A stretch of DNA of 10,814 bases from Gammaproteobacteria bacterium UBA6173 (GTDB lineage Bacteria; Pseudomonadota; Gammaproteobacteria; Pseudomonadales; Pseudohongiellaceae). Made by a program: the position numbers and the translations under genes. The notes beneath the pieces are model-generated. The model did no database searches and had not been told where the DNA came from. It was given only the letters and a program-made list of their open reading frames with translations. The stretch's first letter is position 1. The number at the start of each line of letters is the position of its first letter. The stretch spans positions 20,492 through 31,305 of the forward strand of contig DITX01000095.1 of NCBI GenBank assembly GCA_002422225.1, given 5' to 3'. This document shows, piece by piece, positions 1-9,103 of this stretch.

Positions 1-2825
1 AGGTAGTTGAAAAACGCCGCTTCCATTGCAGAACCACCGGTGAAAATGACATCGCCCGGAGCAGCTGGAACGTACAAAGGATCTACACCGGAGCGACCGT
101 CGCCGTTGGCGTCATTCACAAAGGTATACGTGAAGGGTTTGCCGCTGCGCGCTTCAAAGAACAGACCAAAACTGGTTTCATATCCGGCGATGAATTCTTT
201 GCGATAGTTCAGGCTCGCGGTGAGTCGGTCTTTGATGGCATACGCCGAGTTTTCTGCAACGTCAGCATTACGATCAGCACGTATGGCGTTGTTCCAGTTG
301 CTGGCCGCTTGAGAGCTGGTCAGGGTGTTTACTTCTGTCGCATTGGTGCGAGTGTACGCAACGCCCCATGACCAGTTGTAGTCAGGACGTCCCTGTAAAC
401 TCAATGTCAATTGTTCGCCATCACCTTTGCTGGTGGGACGTGCAATGGTGGTGTCTACACTGTAGGCGCGATTGCGGTTTGCAGTGTTCTGAGCGGCTGC
501 GCCGGTGAATACACCCGGTACTGTGGTTGTCCAGTAGTGTGGTCGACCATCTGGCGTGGTGCCACGTGGTGCGCCTAGGTTGGGTTTCTCGTAACGGATG
601 CCTTCCTGTACTTCTGTCATGACCAGTTCAGCACTGGCTACCATCTCGTACCATGGCAATTCATAGTCAACTGCAAGGTTGGCTTTCCAAGAAGATGGCA
701 ATTTTAGTGATGGATCCACGAAGTCAACAATACCGCCTTGTCCGGGTGGTGGACGACTGCCAGGCTGATTGTCTGGGTCAGCGCTGAAGGTAATGCCATC
801 AGCCGCAGGATTGTTGCTGGTAATGGCACCGGTATTGACGCTGTTGTTGGAATACGGGTTAGACAGCCACACGTTGGCGGCAATACCCTGGAACAGACCC
901 ACGCCCCCGCGAACCTGCACGCGCTGCGCCATCTCGGGCTGCCAGTTGAAGCCCAATCGCGGCTGTAACAGACGATTGCCGTTAATGGTTGAGTCGTTGC
1001 GCAGACCAAAGGCTGTGGAAGCGCCCGCATTAAATAAGGGGATGTCGTTGGTGCGCGGAATATCCAGACGCAGACCTGCGGTGATATTCAGCGTGTTTGT
1101 CAGATCAATGGTGTCCTGTACAAAAAACGCGACGTTTTCCAAGGTCCATTCAGCAGCGCGTGTACGCACATCGCCTTGAGTTGGATAAAACAGTGAGTAG
1201 GTTCCCGGACGGCCTTGTCGGAACGCTTCGATACCATAGAAGTCGTAGACACCAAATTGGTCGCGGCCAAACAGGTTAAAAAGATCTTGAGATTGATATT
1301 CAGCACCAAATTTCACTTCATGACGGCCATTATGCCAAGTCGCTGCGCCGGTGACGTTGTCAGTTTGTGTGATCAGTTCGTTGACATGACGGAAGCGTTC
1401 AGTACCTAACCAGAGTGCATCAGCGCCGGAGCAGGTCGAGCTGTTTAAACAGATGCGGATTGATGGTAGCGGTTGTCCGATATCGAACAGTGAACTCTGG
1501 TCTGCACGACTGACAGACAATTCAGTATAAAGATTGGGAGTCCAATCGCTGTAAAGCTGCCCTACAAAACTTTCAAACTCTTTACTGTTGTTATGCCAGA
1601 AACTGGATAAAGACAGTTGTCTGGTTCCGAAATTTCGCAAAAAAGGCTCTACCTGTTCGGTCGAGTTGTATCGGAAACTTGCCCGATGATTGTCGTTAAT
1701 ATTCCAGTCAATTTTTAACAGAATATCTTCGATATCGGTGTCAAGACTGGCGGGTGCTTCAAAGCTGCCAGCATCAAATCCCCAGACATTCTGGGCAATA
1801 TTCTGTACGTCCTGAATGTTGGCGGTTGTGATGCCGGTAACAATCTGGGACGCATTAGAACCTGCAGGGCCAAATGTCGGAGCAGCGGCAGAGCGTGTGA
1901 ACTTCTCGTAACTGCCAAACACAAACAAACGGTCTCTGATAATCGGCGCACCAATGGTGAAGCCCATGGTGCTTTCATCCTGGAAGCCAGCAAAACGATT
2001 GCCATCGCGTTTGCCAGTCCAATCGCTGTCACCAAAAACCCCGTATACAGTACCGGTAATCTCGTTGGTGCCCGAACGTGTGACCGCGTCAACACTGGCG
2101 CCGGTAAAGCCGGAGCGGGACACATCAAAGTTGGTCAATGAAATGTTGATGGATTCAATGGAGTCGATGCTGATGGGCTGGCGTGCAGTCGGCAGGTTGT
2201 TCGATTCCAGACCAAACGCGTCATTGGTTGATACGCCATCAATACGGATATTGTTAAAACGTGTGTTTTGACCGCCAGCGGAAATTTCGCCACGCTCTTT
2301 GTCGGTTTGTGCAATACGCGGGTCTGTGCGGATGTAATCCTGAATATTACGGCCTATGGATGGCAATGCTTCTATCTGGTCACGACCAACAACTGAGCCG
2401 CTGCCCATACGGCTACTGTCAAATACGCTGCCAACACGAGAGCCAGTGACGGTAATCTCTTCTACCGACACACTGGCAGATGAGGCCAGTACCAACTCCA
2501 GTGCGGAAGTGTCGGACAACTCAAAGTACTGGCCGTCCAATGTGGCTTCCAGATTGTTGCCCGATGCAATAATCCGATATGGGCCCCCAACTCGCAGTCC
2601 ACGGGCGCTGAAACGACCTTCAGCGTCAGTAGTTGATCGGCTGACGGTGCCAGTTGGAATGTGCACTATTTCGACTTGTGCACCAGACACTGGTGCACCT
2701 TGGGCACTCAAAACACGACCGCCAGCCGCTGCTGACGTCATCTGAGCATACACTTGAGGGGCATTCATGGTGCCGACAATCAGGCCTATGCTGAGCGCAA
2801 GTGTCGATAGTTTTTTGATTTTCAT
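1..2825 (-). CDS. Oar-like TonB-dependent outer-membrane receptor, 3' end outside window
   Basis: The minus-strand frame from the ATG at 2825 stays open to the left edge: 941 codons with no stop, so the C-terminus is missing. A good Shine-Dalgarno AGGAG (2831-2835) lies 5 nt before the ATG. Residues 1-27 form a signal peptide (basic start MKIKK, hydrophobic core, VYA before Q28). A carboxypeptidase-regulatory-like beta-sandwich follows (about 32-118), then a TonB-box-like stretch VEEITVTGSR (121-130) and a plug domain (about 135-255) with the Oar-type segment GGQNTRFNNIRIDGV (184-198). The rest is beta-barrel, including FFVQDTIDL and a two-cysteine loop ICLNSSTC. Family members are usually about 1000 residues or more, so the missing end is probably short. 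Such receptors sit in the outer membrane and import substrates with TonB/ExbBD energy. The substrate cannot be told here: no uptake or degradation gene lies beside it. It follows the glycosyltransferase on the same strand but has a 92-bp leader of its own. Confidence 0.93.
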   Translation of the reverse strand, partial: MKIKKLSTLALSIGLIVGTMNAPQVYAQMTSAAAGGRVLSAQGAPVSGAQVEIVHIPTGTVSRSTTDAEGRFSARGLRVGGPYRIIASGNNLEATLDGQYFELSDTSALELVLASSASVSVEEITVTGSRVGSVFDSSRMGSGSVVGRDQIEALPSIGRNIQDYIRTDPRIAQTDKERGEISAGGQNTRFNNIRIDGVSTNDAFGLESNNLPTARQPISIDSIESINISLTNFDVSRSGFTGASVDAVTRSGTNEITGTVYGVFGDSDWTGKRDGNRFAGFQDESTMGFTIGAPIIRDRLFVFGSYEKFTRSAAAPTFGPAGSNASQIVTGITTANIQDVQNIAQNVWGFDAGSFEAPASLDTDIEDILLKIDWNINDNHRASFRYNSTEQVEPFLRNFGTRQLSLSSFWHNNSKEFESFVGQLYSDWTPNLYTELSVSRADQSSLFDIGQPLPSIRICLNSSTCSGADALWLGTERFRHVNELITQTDNVTGAATWHNGRHEVKFGAEYQSQDLFNLFGRDQFGVYDFYGIEAFRQGRPGTYSLFYPTQGDVRTRAAEWTLENVAFFVQDTIDLTNTLNITAGLRLDIPRTNDIPLFNAGASTAFGLRNDSTINGNRLLQPRLGFNWQPEMAQRVQVRGGVGLFQGIAANVWLSNPYSNNSVNTGAITSNNPAADGITFSADPDNQPGSRPPPGQGGIVDFVDPSLKLPSSWKANLAVDYELPWYEMVASAELVMTEVQEGIRYEKPNLGAPRGTTPDGRPHYWTTTVPGVFTGAAAQNTANRNRAYSVDTTIARPTSKGDGEQLTLSLQGRPDYNWSWGVAYTRTNATEVNTLTSSQAASNWNNAIRADRNADVAENSAYAIKDRLTASLNYRKEFIAGYETSFGLFFEARSGKPFTYTFVNDANGDGRSGVDPLYVPAAPGDVIFTGGSAMEAAFFNY

Positions 2826-2870
2826 TGTGTCTCCTAGTGGGGAAGAGTGTTGGTATGCGTACACGCTGTG

Positions 2871-2899
2871 ATCATAACTTTCGAGTCTGGATTTGTGAC
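2871..2899 (-). promoter_or_regulatory. Possible sigma70 promoter for the TonB-dependent receptor
   Basis: Read on the minus strand, GTCACA (2894-2899, 4/6 match to TTGACA) is followed after 17 nt by TATGAT (2871-2876, 5/6 match to TATAAT), about 46 nt before the receptor ATG. It is the best promoter-like pair I found in the 92-bp gap and would let the receptor be transcribed separately from the glycosyltransferase. This is a motif match only. Confidence 0.35.
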
Positions 2900-2917
2900 A
2901 GATTTCCAGAACTTTTT

Positions 2918-4009
2918 TTATACGGGTAATTGTAATGCATTGGACTGCTTTTGTGGTTGCGTTATGTTCATGTGTCCTGTTACTTGAGACCAGACTCTGT
3001 CAGAAAGGTCTTGAACAGTTGCAGTTGGGCGATCAAACGACTCCTTAGCGATCCATTTTGCCAACTCACTAGCAACATCCGGGTAGCATACTTGCACCGA
3101 CTTCTTGTTTTTTAGCCATTGATTTATGGCTTCGTTGTCGATGTGGTTGATACTGTCTGCCAGTCCTAGCAGCTTCAAATTCATCACATTGGAAAGCTGC
3201 TCAACCTGACCTTTAAGTGGTTTTACCAGCAATGGGCAACCCATATGCAGCGCTTCACTGGCCAGTTCAAATCCAGCATTACCGATGATCCCGCTGCAAC
3301 GCGCCATCGATTGTTGGAACGCTTGTCTGGCCGGTTTAAATACGGCGACATTATTGAACTTTTTGTTCTCGACCGCGTCGGGATGGTATACCTCAAACTG
3401 GGTGTGTGTAAGACGATTCAGGATAGACAGCAGATCAGGCAAATTCTCGAAAGGCAGATAGACAAGAATTAGGTTTTCCTGGATGTTGCGCGCAAACGGG
3501 TTGCCTTCAATAATAGGCGGTAATATCGGTTCACCAAACGCGTCCCAATGACAACCGAGCTTGATATCTGCCGGCGCATAATAAGAAAACACCAGTTGGC
3601 CAACACCAGATGGCACCTTAGGAATGTTGTAGCAAAAAGCATATTGCCGGCTGATACCGATGCAGCGTTTCCCGGCGAGTTTGGCCGCCCATGCCGTCAC
3701 AGGTTCAAAATCAGTCAATACAAGATCGTATCCAGATAAATCCAGATTTCGAACCTCATTGATGAAACGTGCTGGTTTTGCTTGCTTTAATGTGTTGAGT
3801 CGATCAATGCGGCCATTTTTTACAACAAAACTCATGCCATGACGTAGTTGGAAATTGCCAAATGCTTCCATGTCAAAGTAGCGTTCAGCGGGCCGACCGC
3901 TGAACAGGTAGTCGACTTCGAGGCCCTGATCAGCAAGTGCAGGCGCCATGGCGCGAGCGCGGGAAATATGACCATTTCCAGTGCCTTGCACGCCGTACAA
4001 AATTTTCAT
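2918..4009 (-). CDS. MJ1255/VC2487-family glycosyltransferase (GT-B fold)
   Basis: 363 residues, a full-length single-domain GT-B type protein related in layout to MurG and UDP-glucuronosyl-transferases. The N-terminal nucleotide-fold loop is GVQGTGNGHISRARA (6-20), with the GxGH signature of this group. The acceptor half carries LTDFEP (98-103) and SRQYAF (120-125). The C-terminal donor-binding half has the typical IGNAGFELASEAL (242-254) followed by KPLKGQVEQ (263-271), equivalent to the GG-x-x-x-x-E-A-L region of related enzymes. There is no signal peptide, so it should act in the cytoplasm, probably at the inner membrane. Donor sugar and acceptor are unknown. Its ATG overlaps the stop of the upstream PAP2 gene (ATGA at 4006-4009), so the two are translationally coupled. 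I infer that they act on the same lipid-linked or envelope glycan. Family assignment is firm; the pathway is not. Confidence 0.85.
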   Translation of the reverse strand: MKILYGVQGTGNGHISRARAMAPALADQGLEVDYLFSGRPAERYFDMEAFGNFQLRHGMSFVVKNGRIDRLNTLKQAKPARFINEVRNLDLSGYDLVLTDFEPVTAWAAKLAGKRCIGISRQYAFCYNIPKVPSGVGQLVFSYYAPADIKLGCHWDAFGEPILPPIIEGNPFARNIQENLILVYLPFENLPDLLSILNRLTHTQFEVYHPDAVENKKFNNVAVFKPARQAFQQSMARCSGIIGNAGFELASEALHMGCPLLVKPLKGQVEQLSNVMNLKLLGLADSINHIDNEAINQWLKNKKSVQVCYPDVASELAKWIAKESFDRPTATVQDLSDRVWSQVTGHMNITQPQKQSNALQLPV

Positions 4010-4584
4010 AACAGCACCACATAATGTACAGAAACAGTTATTGAAAAACCCAGTGTGGCGCCAGCCAAGGTATCGCCAGGAAAATGCACACCCAGCATGA
4101 CTCTTGATAGGCCGACCATCACAGCCCAGCAGTAAACGGTAAAAATCATCAAGCTTTCAGCATTGAAGCCAGATATGAAGTTTGTATCTGCCAGCGACAA
4201 TGAAAGTGCTGTCGCAAAAATAAACGCGCCAGAGGTATGTCCTGACGGAAAACTGAAATGGTCAGAGGGCACGATGATGCTGGAAAAGCCTGGGATGATC
4301 TGGGCAGGTCTGTTTCGTTTCAGACCGTTTTTTAGAATCATATAAATTGGACGTTCCACCATAAAGCTGATGCACAGCAAACTTAAAAAGTGTGATCCGG
4401 GTTCTCTGATCCAGATCCAGCAGAACAAGGCGCAGATAAGATACAGGTGACCGTCGGCACTGGAAGATATTTTTCTGAAGGGGGCGCGAGCCCGGTCGCT
4501 GCGAAAGGCTTTGTGGAACGCGGCCTCATCCAGCCTTTGCAAGGCATACAACAGGGGTATGCAATTGGCTATGATTTTTGTCAT
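4006..4584 (-). CDS. PAP2-family membrane phosphatase
   Basis: 192 residues with several hydrophobic segments and all three catalytic signatures of the PAP2 (type 2 phosphatidic acid phosphatase) superfamily. These are K85-x6-R92-P93 (KNGLKRNRP), the PSGH motif at 113-116 within SFPSGHTSG, and S160-R161-x5-H167-x3-D171 (SRVMLGVHFPGD). H116 and H167 are the expected catalytic histidines. Such enzymes dephosphorylate lipid phosphates or pyrophosphates (phosphatidylglycerol phosphate, undecaprenyl pyrophosphate) on the outer face of the inner membrane. The substrate here is unknown. No strong Shine-Dalgarno is visible before the ATG at 4584; the start is supported by a normal family length. The stop overlaps the next gene's ATG by 4 bp. 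It diverges from the PH-domain gene across a 107-bp region. Confidence 0.88.
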   Translation of the reverse strand: MTKIIANCIPLLYALQRLDEAAFHKAFRSDRARAPFRKISSSADGHLYLICALFCWIWIREPGSHFLSLLCISFMVERPIYMILKNGLKRNRPAQIIPGFSSIIVPSDHFSFPSGHTSGAFIFATALSLSLADTNFISGFNAESLMIFTVYCWAVMVGLSRVMLGVHFPGDTLAGATLGFSITVSVHYVVLL

Positions 4585-4606
4585 AGGCGTACTGTAGCGC
4601 GCTAAG

Positions 4607-4634
4607 TTGACATTTTTATGTCAGTGTTTATGAT
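4607..4634 (+). promoter_or_regulatory. Strong sigma70-type promoter for the PH-domain gene
   Basis: A perfect -35 TTGACA (4607-4612) is followed after 16 nt by TATGAT (4629-4634, 5/6). Transcription would start near 4641, about 50 nt before the GTG start of the rightward PH-domain gene. It is the clearest promoter in the window. The -35 box overlaps a perfect inverted repeat listed separately. Confidence 0.6.
4608..4623. repeat. Inverted repeat over the -35 box, possible operator
   Basis: TGACAT-TTTT-ATGTCA is a perfect 6-bp dyad with a 4-nt centre. It covers five of the six bases of the -35 box and part of the spacer of the rightward promoter, a position where a dimeric repressor could act. 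It could also influence the leftward PAP2 gene that diverges from here. It may be chance, since 6-bp dyads are not rare in AT-rich DNA. Confidence 0.3.
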
Positions 4635-4691
4635 CGCCGGCGTTACGTAGTCTAGGATTTATATGCGATAGTAGCTCACCCACTCAGCACG

Positions 4692-5072
4692 GTGTTTAAA
4701 TTGAAAACAACTTACTCAGAAAGACCCGCAATGTTCAGAAGTAATCCCCTTGGATTTGTATTGGCCCTGTTGCTGGTGCCGGTCGGGATTGGTTTGATCA
4801 TTTTTTTGGTGTGGTACCTGAAATGCATCTCAACGCGTCTGGAACTTGTCGGCAATGACCTGGTGCTCACTGAGGGCTTGCTGAGTAAAGCGCGCACCGA
4901 ATTGGACATTACGGGTATTCGCACCGTCAAGGTTTATCAGTCCTTACTCAATCGCATGTTCAATGTCGGGACAATTTCTGTTTTTACCGCAGGCGATGAT
5001 GCCGAGATTGTGGTGTCGGGATTGCCAGATCCTCATGATCTGCGAGAGTTGATCAATCTCCGTCAAGGCTGA
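4692..5072 (+). CDS. Small membrane-anchored PH-domain protein (bPH_2/DUF304, YdbS-like)
   Basis: 126 residues from a GTG at 4692. A conserved-looking lead-in YSERPAMFRSNPLGF (8-22) is followed by a hydrophobic stretch (about 20-44, LALLLVPVGIGLIIFLVWYL) and then a bacterial PH domain (about 48-122). Characteristic pieces are LELVGNDLVLTEGLLSK, the IRTVKVYQSLLNRMFNVGTI segment and the end IVVSGLPDPHDLRELI. The family is known as small membrane proteins with a cytoplasmic PH-like fold; their function is largely undefined. The start is uncertain. GTG 4692 and TTG 4701 both keep the conserved E-R-P lead-in, whereas ATG 4731 would cut into it. No clear Shine-Dalgarno precedes any of them. It appears to be a single-gene unit driven by the promoter at 4607-4634, with 135 bp before katG. 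Confidence 0.82.
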   Translation: MFKLKTTYSERPAMFRSNPLGFVLALLLVPVGIGLIIFLVWYLKCISTRLELVGNDLVLTEGLLSKARTELDITGIRTVKVYQSLLNRMFNVGTISVFTAGDDAEIVVSGLPDPHDLRELINLRQG

Positions 5073-5083
5073 TCAGAGCACAC

Positions 5084-5113
5084 TGTAAATCTGCGTATAA
5101 GCTCCGCTTTACA
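5084..5113. repeat. Imperfect inverted repeat upstream of katG
   Basis: TGTAAA (5084-5089) and GCG (5093-5095) pair with CGC (5105-5107) and TTTACA (5108-5113), leaving a 3-nt bulge and a 9-nt loop. There is no T-tract, so it is not a standard terminator for the PH-domain gene. It could be an operator-like site in the 135-bp, AT-rich region before katG. TTTACA itself resembles a -35 box, but I found no well-spaced -10. No convincing OxyR tetranucleotide array was seen in the region. Confidence 0.25.
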
Positions 5114-5194
5114 AATCATTACGATAATAAAATACGATTAATAGTTGGAGTATATTAGTTTTAGTATATGGGGGTCAGATTATCTATCACCCAA

Positions 5195-5200
5195 AAGGAA
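5195..5200 (+). promoter_or_regulatory. katG ribosome binding site, fixes the start
   Basis: AAGGAA lies 7 nt before the ATG at 5208. It selects that ATG over the in-frame TTG at 5145, whose 21 extra codons would precede the signal peptide and match nothing in the family. Confidence 0.7.
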
Positions 5201-5207
5201 AACTAAC

Positions 5208-7433
<2,226 letters not shown>

Positions 7434-7455
7434 TTCGCTTTCCAGGCAGTAATAT

Positions 7456-7490
7456 AAAAACGGCAGCACCCTATCTGCTGCCGTTTTTTT
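7456..7490. terminator. Rho-independent terminator after katG, probably bidirectional
   Basis: A perfect 8-bp GC-rich stem CGGCAGCA (7461-7468) / TGCTGCCG (7476-7483) with a 7-nt loop is flanked by AAAAA on the left (7456-7460) and a run of seven T on the right (7484-7490). It starts about 20 bp after the katG stop. The A run becomes a T run on the other strand, so it could also end leftward transcripts from the decayed DUF885 gene, whose stop is at 7495-7497. Confidence 0.92.
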
Positions 7491-7494
7491 AATG

Positions 7495-8113
7495 TTATCT
7501 GGATGCGTTTTCTGCCATCAGGTCGATAATGGCAGGGATCAGTGCATTGCCAAAAACTCAAAAAACGGTTATGGAAAGTTTTAAGGTCAAAAGCACTGCC
7601 CATCTGCAATTTCATCTGCTCACGAAAATCATATATTTCTGCGTAACCTGTAAAGTACGAAGTGAGTTGTACTTGCGACAACTTAACCCGTCGCCACTTG
7701 TTCTCCGCCTCGGTTTGCCTTTCGAGATTGGAGGCTGAAACGCGTTTTTGCAAGTTGGTGCCGAGCGGAATTAATGTGCCTAGGCTCCCCTGTGTCACAG
7801 CCAGTTCGGTGTGTTGTGCGGTTGGTTCGCTGATGTTGGCGCGGGCTGCCTGGTAAAACGCGGGTACCTGTTCCAGCCTTGCCATCACTGTGCGTAGTCT
7901 GTCTTCTTCAGGTGCATAGGGTGTGTTCAGAATCAGGCCGATCGGTCCGGCTGCGTTATAACTGGCGGGATTCCATTGCCATTCTTTGAATTCAGTCAGA
8001 TACCAGCGCATGGACTCCAGGCGATTGCTCAGCAGCTTGTGATCGATACCTAGATCGGCTGGCAGAAGCGTTGCATCAAATTGTGCTAATGCTGCCAGTT
8101 CCGCCGCATAAAA
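7495..8113 (-). pseudogene. Decayed DUF885-family gene (N-terminal and internal deletions plus frameshift)
   Basis: The minus strand encodes pieces of a DUF885 protein, a family of roughly 600-residue, usually exported proteins. From about 8113 leftward the frame gives AAELAALAQFDATLLPADLG, then RLESMRWYLTEFKEWQWNP, RLEQVPAFYQAARANI and HTELAVTQGSLGTL, all typical of the N-terminal third. Near 7680-7690 it jumps directly to the family C-terminus (SQVQLTSYFTGYAEIYDF, then FDLKTFHNRFLSF). The central part, including the family's HExxPGH-type motif, is absent. After FLSF an extra T in a T run (A run at 7552-7556 on the plus strand) shifts the frame. In the other frame the family-like end GNALIPAIIDLMAENASR runs to a TAA at 7495-7497. 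The signal peptide and about the first 100 residues are also gone: upstream lies the leader of the S4-domain gene. The three lesions make a functional product very unlikely. Confidence 0.85.
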
Positions 8114-8228
8114 ACAAAGCCTCCGGGCGTAAAATAATGGCACTGGCAGCAGCCGATTCTGAACGATTCTAAGAAAGTCGGCTACTATGTGCGCTTTCAA
8201 AGCAAAAACCCAGAGAGACACGTCAAGC

Positions 8229-8459
8229 ATGAGGTTGATTACAGTAAACACGGTTCCCGTCGAACTCTATAAGATTTTAAAGTTTGAAGGTTTGGTTTCG
8301 AGCGGAGCGGAAGCAAAAGCCGCAGTTGCTGAGGGGCTGGTCAAGGTTAATGGCGACATCGAAACCCGGAAACGCAAAAAAATAGTGGCCGGAGATTTGA
8401 TCGAATTCGGCTCGGAAACTTTACGTATCGTTTTGGACGATACCCCTCAGGTGGATTGA
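8229..8459 (+). CDS. ybcJ: YbcJ-like S4-domain RNA-binding protein
   Basis: A 76-residue protein that is essentially one S4-like RNA-binding fold. After a short strand MRLITVNTV come VELYKILKFEGLVSSGAEAK and the signature AVAEGLVKVNGDIETRKRKK (about 33-52), then VAGDLIEFGSETLRIV. This is the layout of E. coli YbcJ (about 70 residues), thought to bind structured RNA. The basic stretch ETRKRKKI would face RNA. I chose the ATG at 8229 because the family begins there. An in-frame ATG at 8187 would add 14 unrelated residues. The Shine-Dalgarno is only a modest GAGAGA (8213-8218, 10 nt spacing). The stop is 5 bp before the ATG of the YehS-like gene, so the two form an operon. The 115-bp leader abuts the truncated end of the DUF885 remnant. 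Confidence 0.85.
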   Translation: MRLITVNTVPVELYKILKFEGLVSSGAEAKAAVAEGLVKVNGDIETRKRKKIVAGDLIEFGSETLRIVLDDTPQVD

Positions 8460-8464
8460 GCACT

Positions 8465-8929
8465 ATGAATCACAACGATGTTCTGCGCCGTATTCGGTAT
8501 ATTTTTGATTACGATGACAGTCAAATGATGGACGTTTTTGCCCAGGCCGATTATGCAGTGACTCGAGAGCAGGTATGCGCTTGGTTGAAGCAAGATGAGG
8601 ACGCGGAGTTCATCAAAATAAAAGATCGCGAGATGGCCATTTTCCTGAACGGACTGATCAATCTGCGACGAGGGCGCAGGGACGGGCCCCAAATCGAGCC
8701 CGAAACCAGGCTCACCAACAACATGGTACTGATGAAACTTAGGATTGCTCTCAATATGCAGTCAGACGATGTGCAGTCCTTGTTAGCGGAAACGGGTCTG
8801 AATTTCAGCAAACATGAAATCAGTGCCTTGTTTCGTAAACCCGGGCACAAACACTACCGCGACTGCGAAGATCAATTGCTGCGTAATATCTTGAATGGGC
8901 TGCAGAAACGTCTGCGTCAACCGGCATAA
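8465..8929 (+). CDS. yehS: YehS-like DUF1456 protein
   Basis: 154 residues made of two similar DUF1456 repeats, as in E. coli YehS. Repeat one (about 1-65) has NDVLRRIRYIFDYDD, VTREQVCAWLKQDEDAEF and FLNGLINLRRGRRDG. Repeat two (about 78-150) has NNMVLMKLRIALNMQSDD, SKHEISALFRKPGHKHYRDC and LLRNILNGL. The acidic/aromatic ends (DAEF, HKHYRDC) at matching places in each repeat mark the duplication. It is a soluble, mostly helical protein with no signal peptide. The family's function is not established, though it is sometimes labelled a regulator. The ATG at 8465 has AGGTGG (8449-8454) 10 nt upstream, placed over the end of the S4-domain gene, so it is probably translated from the same mRNA. No clear terminator follows; a small dyad ATCTCA-CGC-TGAGAT (8949-8963) lacks a T-tract. 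Confidence 0.88.
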   Translation: MNHNDVLRRIRYIFDYDDSQMMDVFAQADYAVTREQVCAWLKQDEDAEFIKIKDREMAIFLNGLINLRRGRRDGPQIEPETRLTNNMVLMKLRIALNMQSDDVQSLLAETGLNFSKHEISALFRKPGHKHYRDCEDQLLRNILNGLQKRLRQPA

Positions 8930-9091
8930 GGCCGTCTTGCAGCCAACTATCTCACGCTGAGATCGACGGGGCTTGCCTGAGTTGTCGCCCAAGACAGTGT
9001 GTGTTAAAAGAAGTGTGGGGAAAAAAGCACGCCGTTGTTGTCACAAGTTTGTTGAACGACTTGGCGGTTTAGTGGGTTATCAAGGTCTCAT

Positions 9092-9095
9092 GGAG
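9092..9095 (+). promoter_or_regulatory. Ribosome binding site of the secreted esterase
   Basis: GGAG lies 8 nt before the ATG at 9104. It favours this start over the in-frame TTG two codons earlier (9098), which would be only 2 nt away. The 174 bp before the gene (8930-9103) otherwise hold only a small dyad at 8949-8963; no convincing -35/-10 pair was found. Confidence 0.6.
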
Positions 9096-9103
9096 TTTTG
9101 TTT

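Noticed and set aside
704..2745. Several plus-strand and out-of-frame reading frames of 60-140 codons
   Set aside because: All lie within the receptor gene, whose own frame is open throughout and matches the Oar-like family end to end.
5168..5206. Twelve-codon leader frame (ATG 5168 to TAA 5204-5206) ending 1 nt before katG
   Set aside because: Its nearest GGAG is 17 nt upstream, too far, and the codons show no regulatory pattern; it overlaps the katG ribosome site by chance as far as can be seen.
5145..5207. Longer katG start at TTG 5145, adding 21 residues
   Set aside because: The extra residues precede the signal peptide, resemble no family member, and the good ribosome site AAGGAA points to ATG 5208.
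5073..5207. OxyR-type binding site before katG
   Set aside because: ATAG-N7-ATAT appears once near 5140, but the four-part ATAG-N7-CTAT spacing is not met.
8151..8171. Direct repeat of CGATTCT upstream of the S4-domain gene
   Set aside because: Two copies of 7 bp with no further copies or symmetry; likely chance.
8949..8963. Hairpin ATCTCA-CGC-TGAGAT as terminator of the yehS-like gene
   Set aside because: The stem is only 6 bp and no T-tract follows on either side, so termination is not supported.
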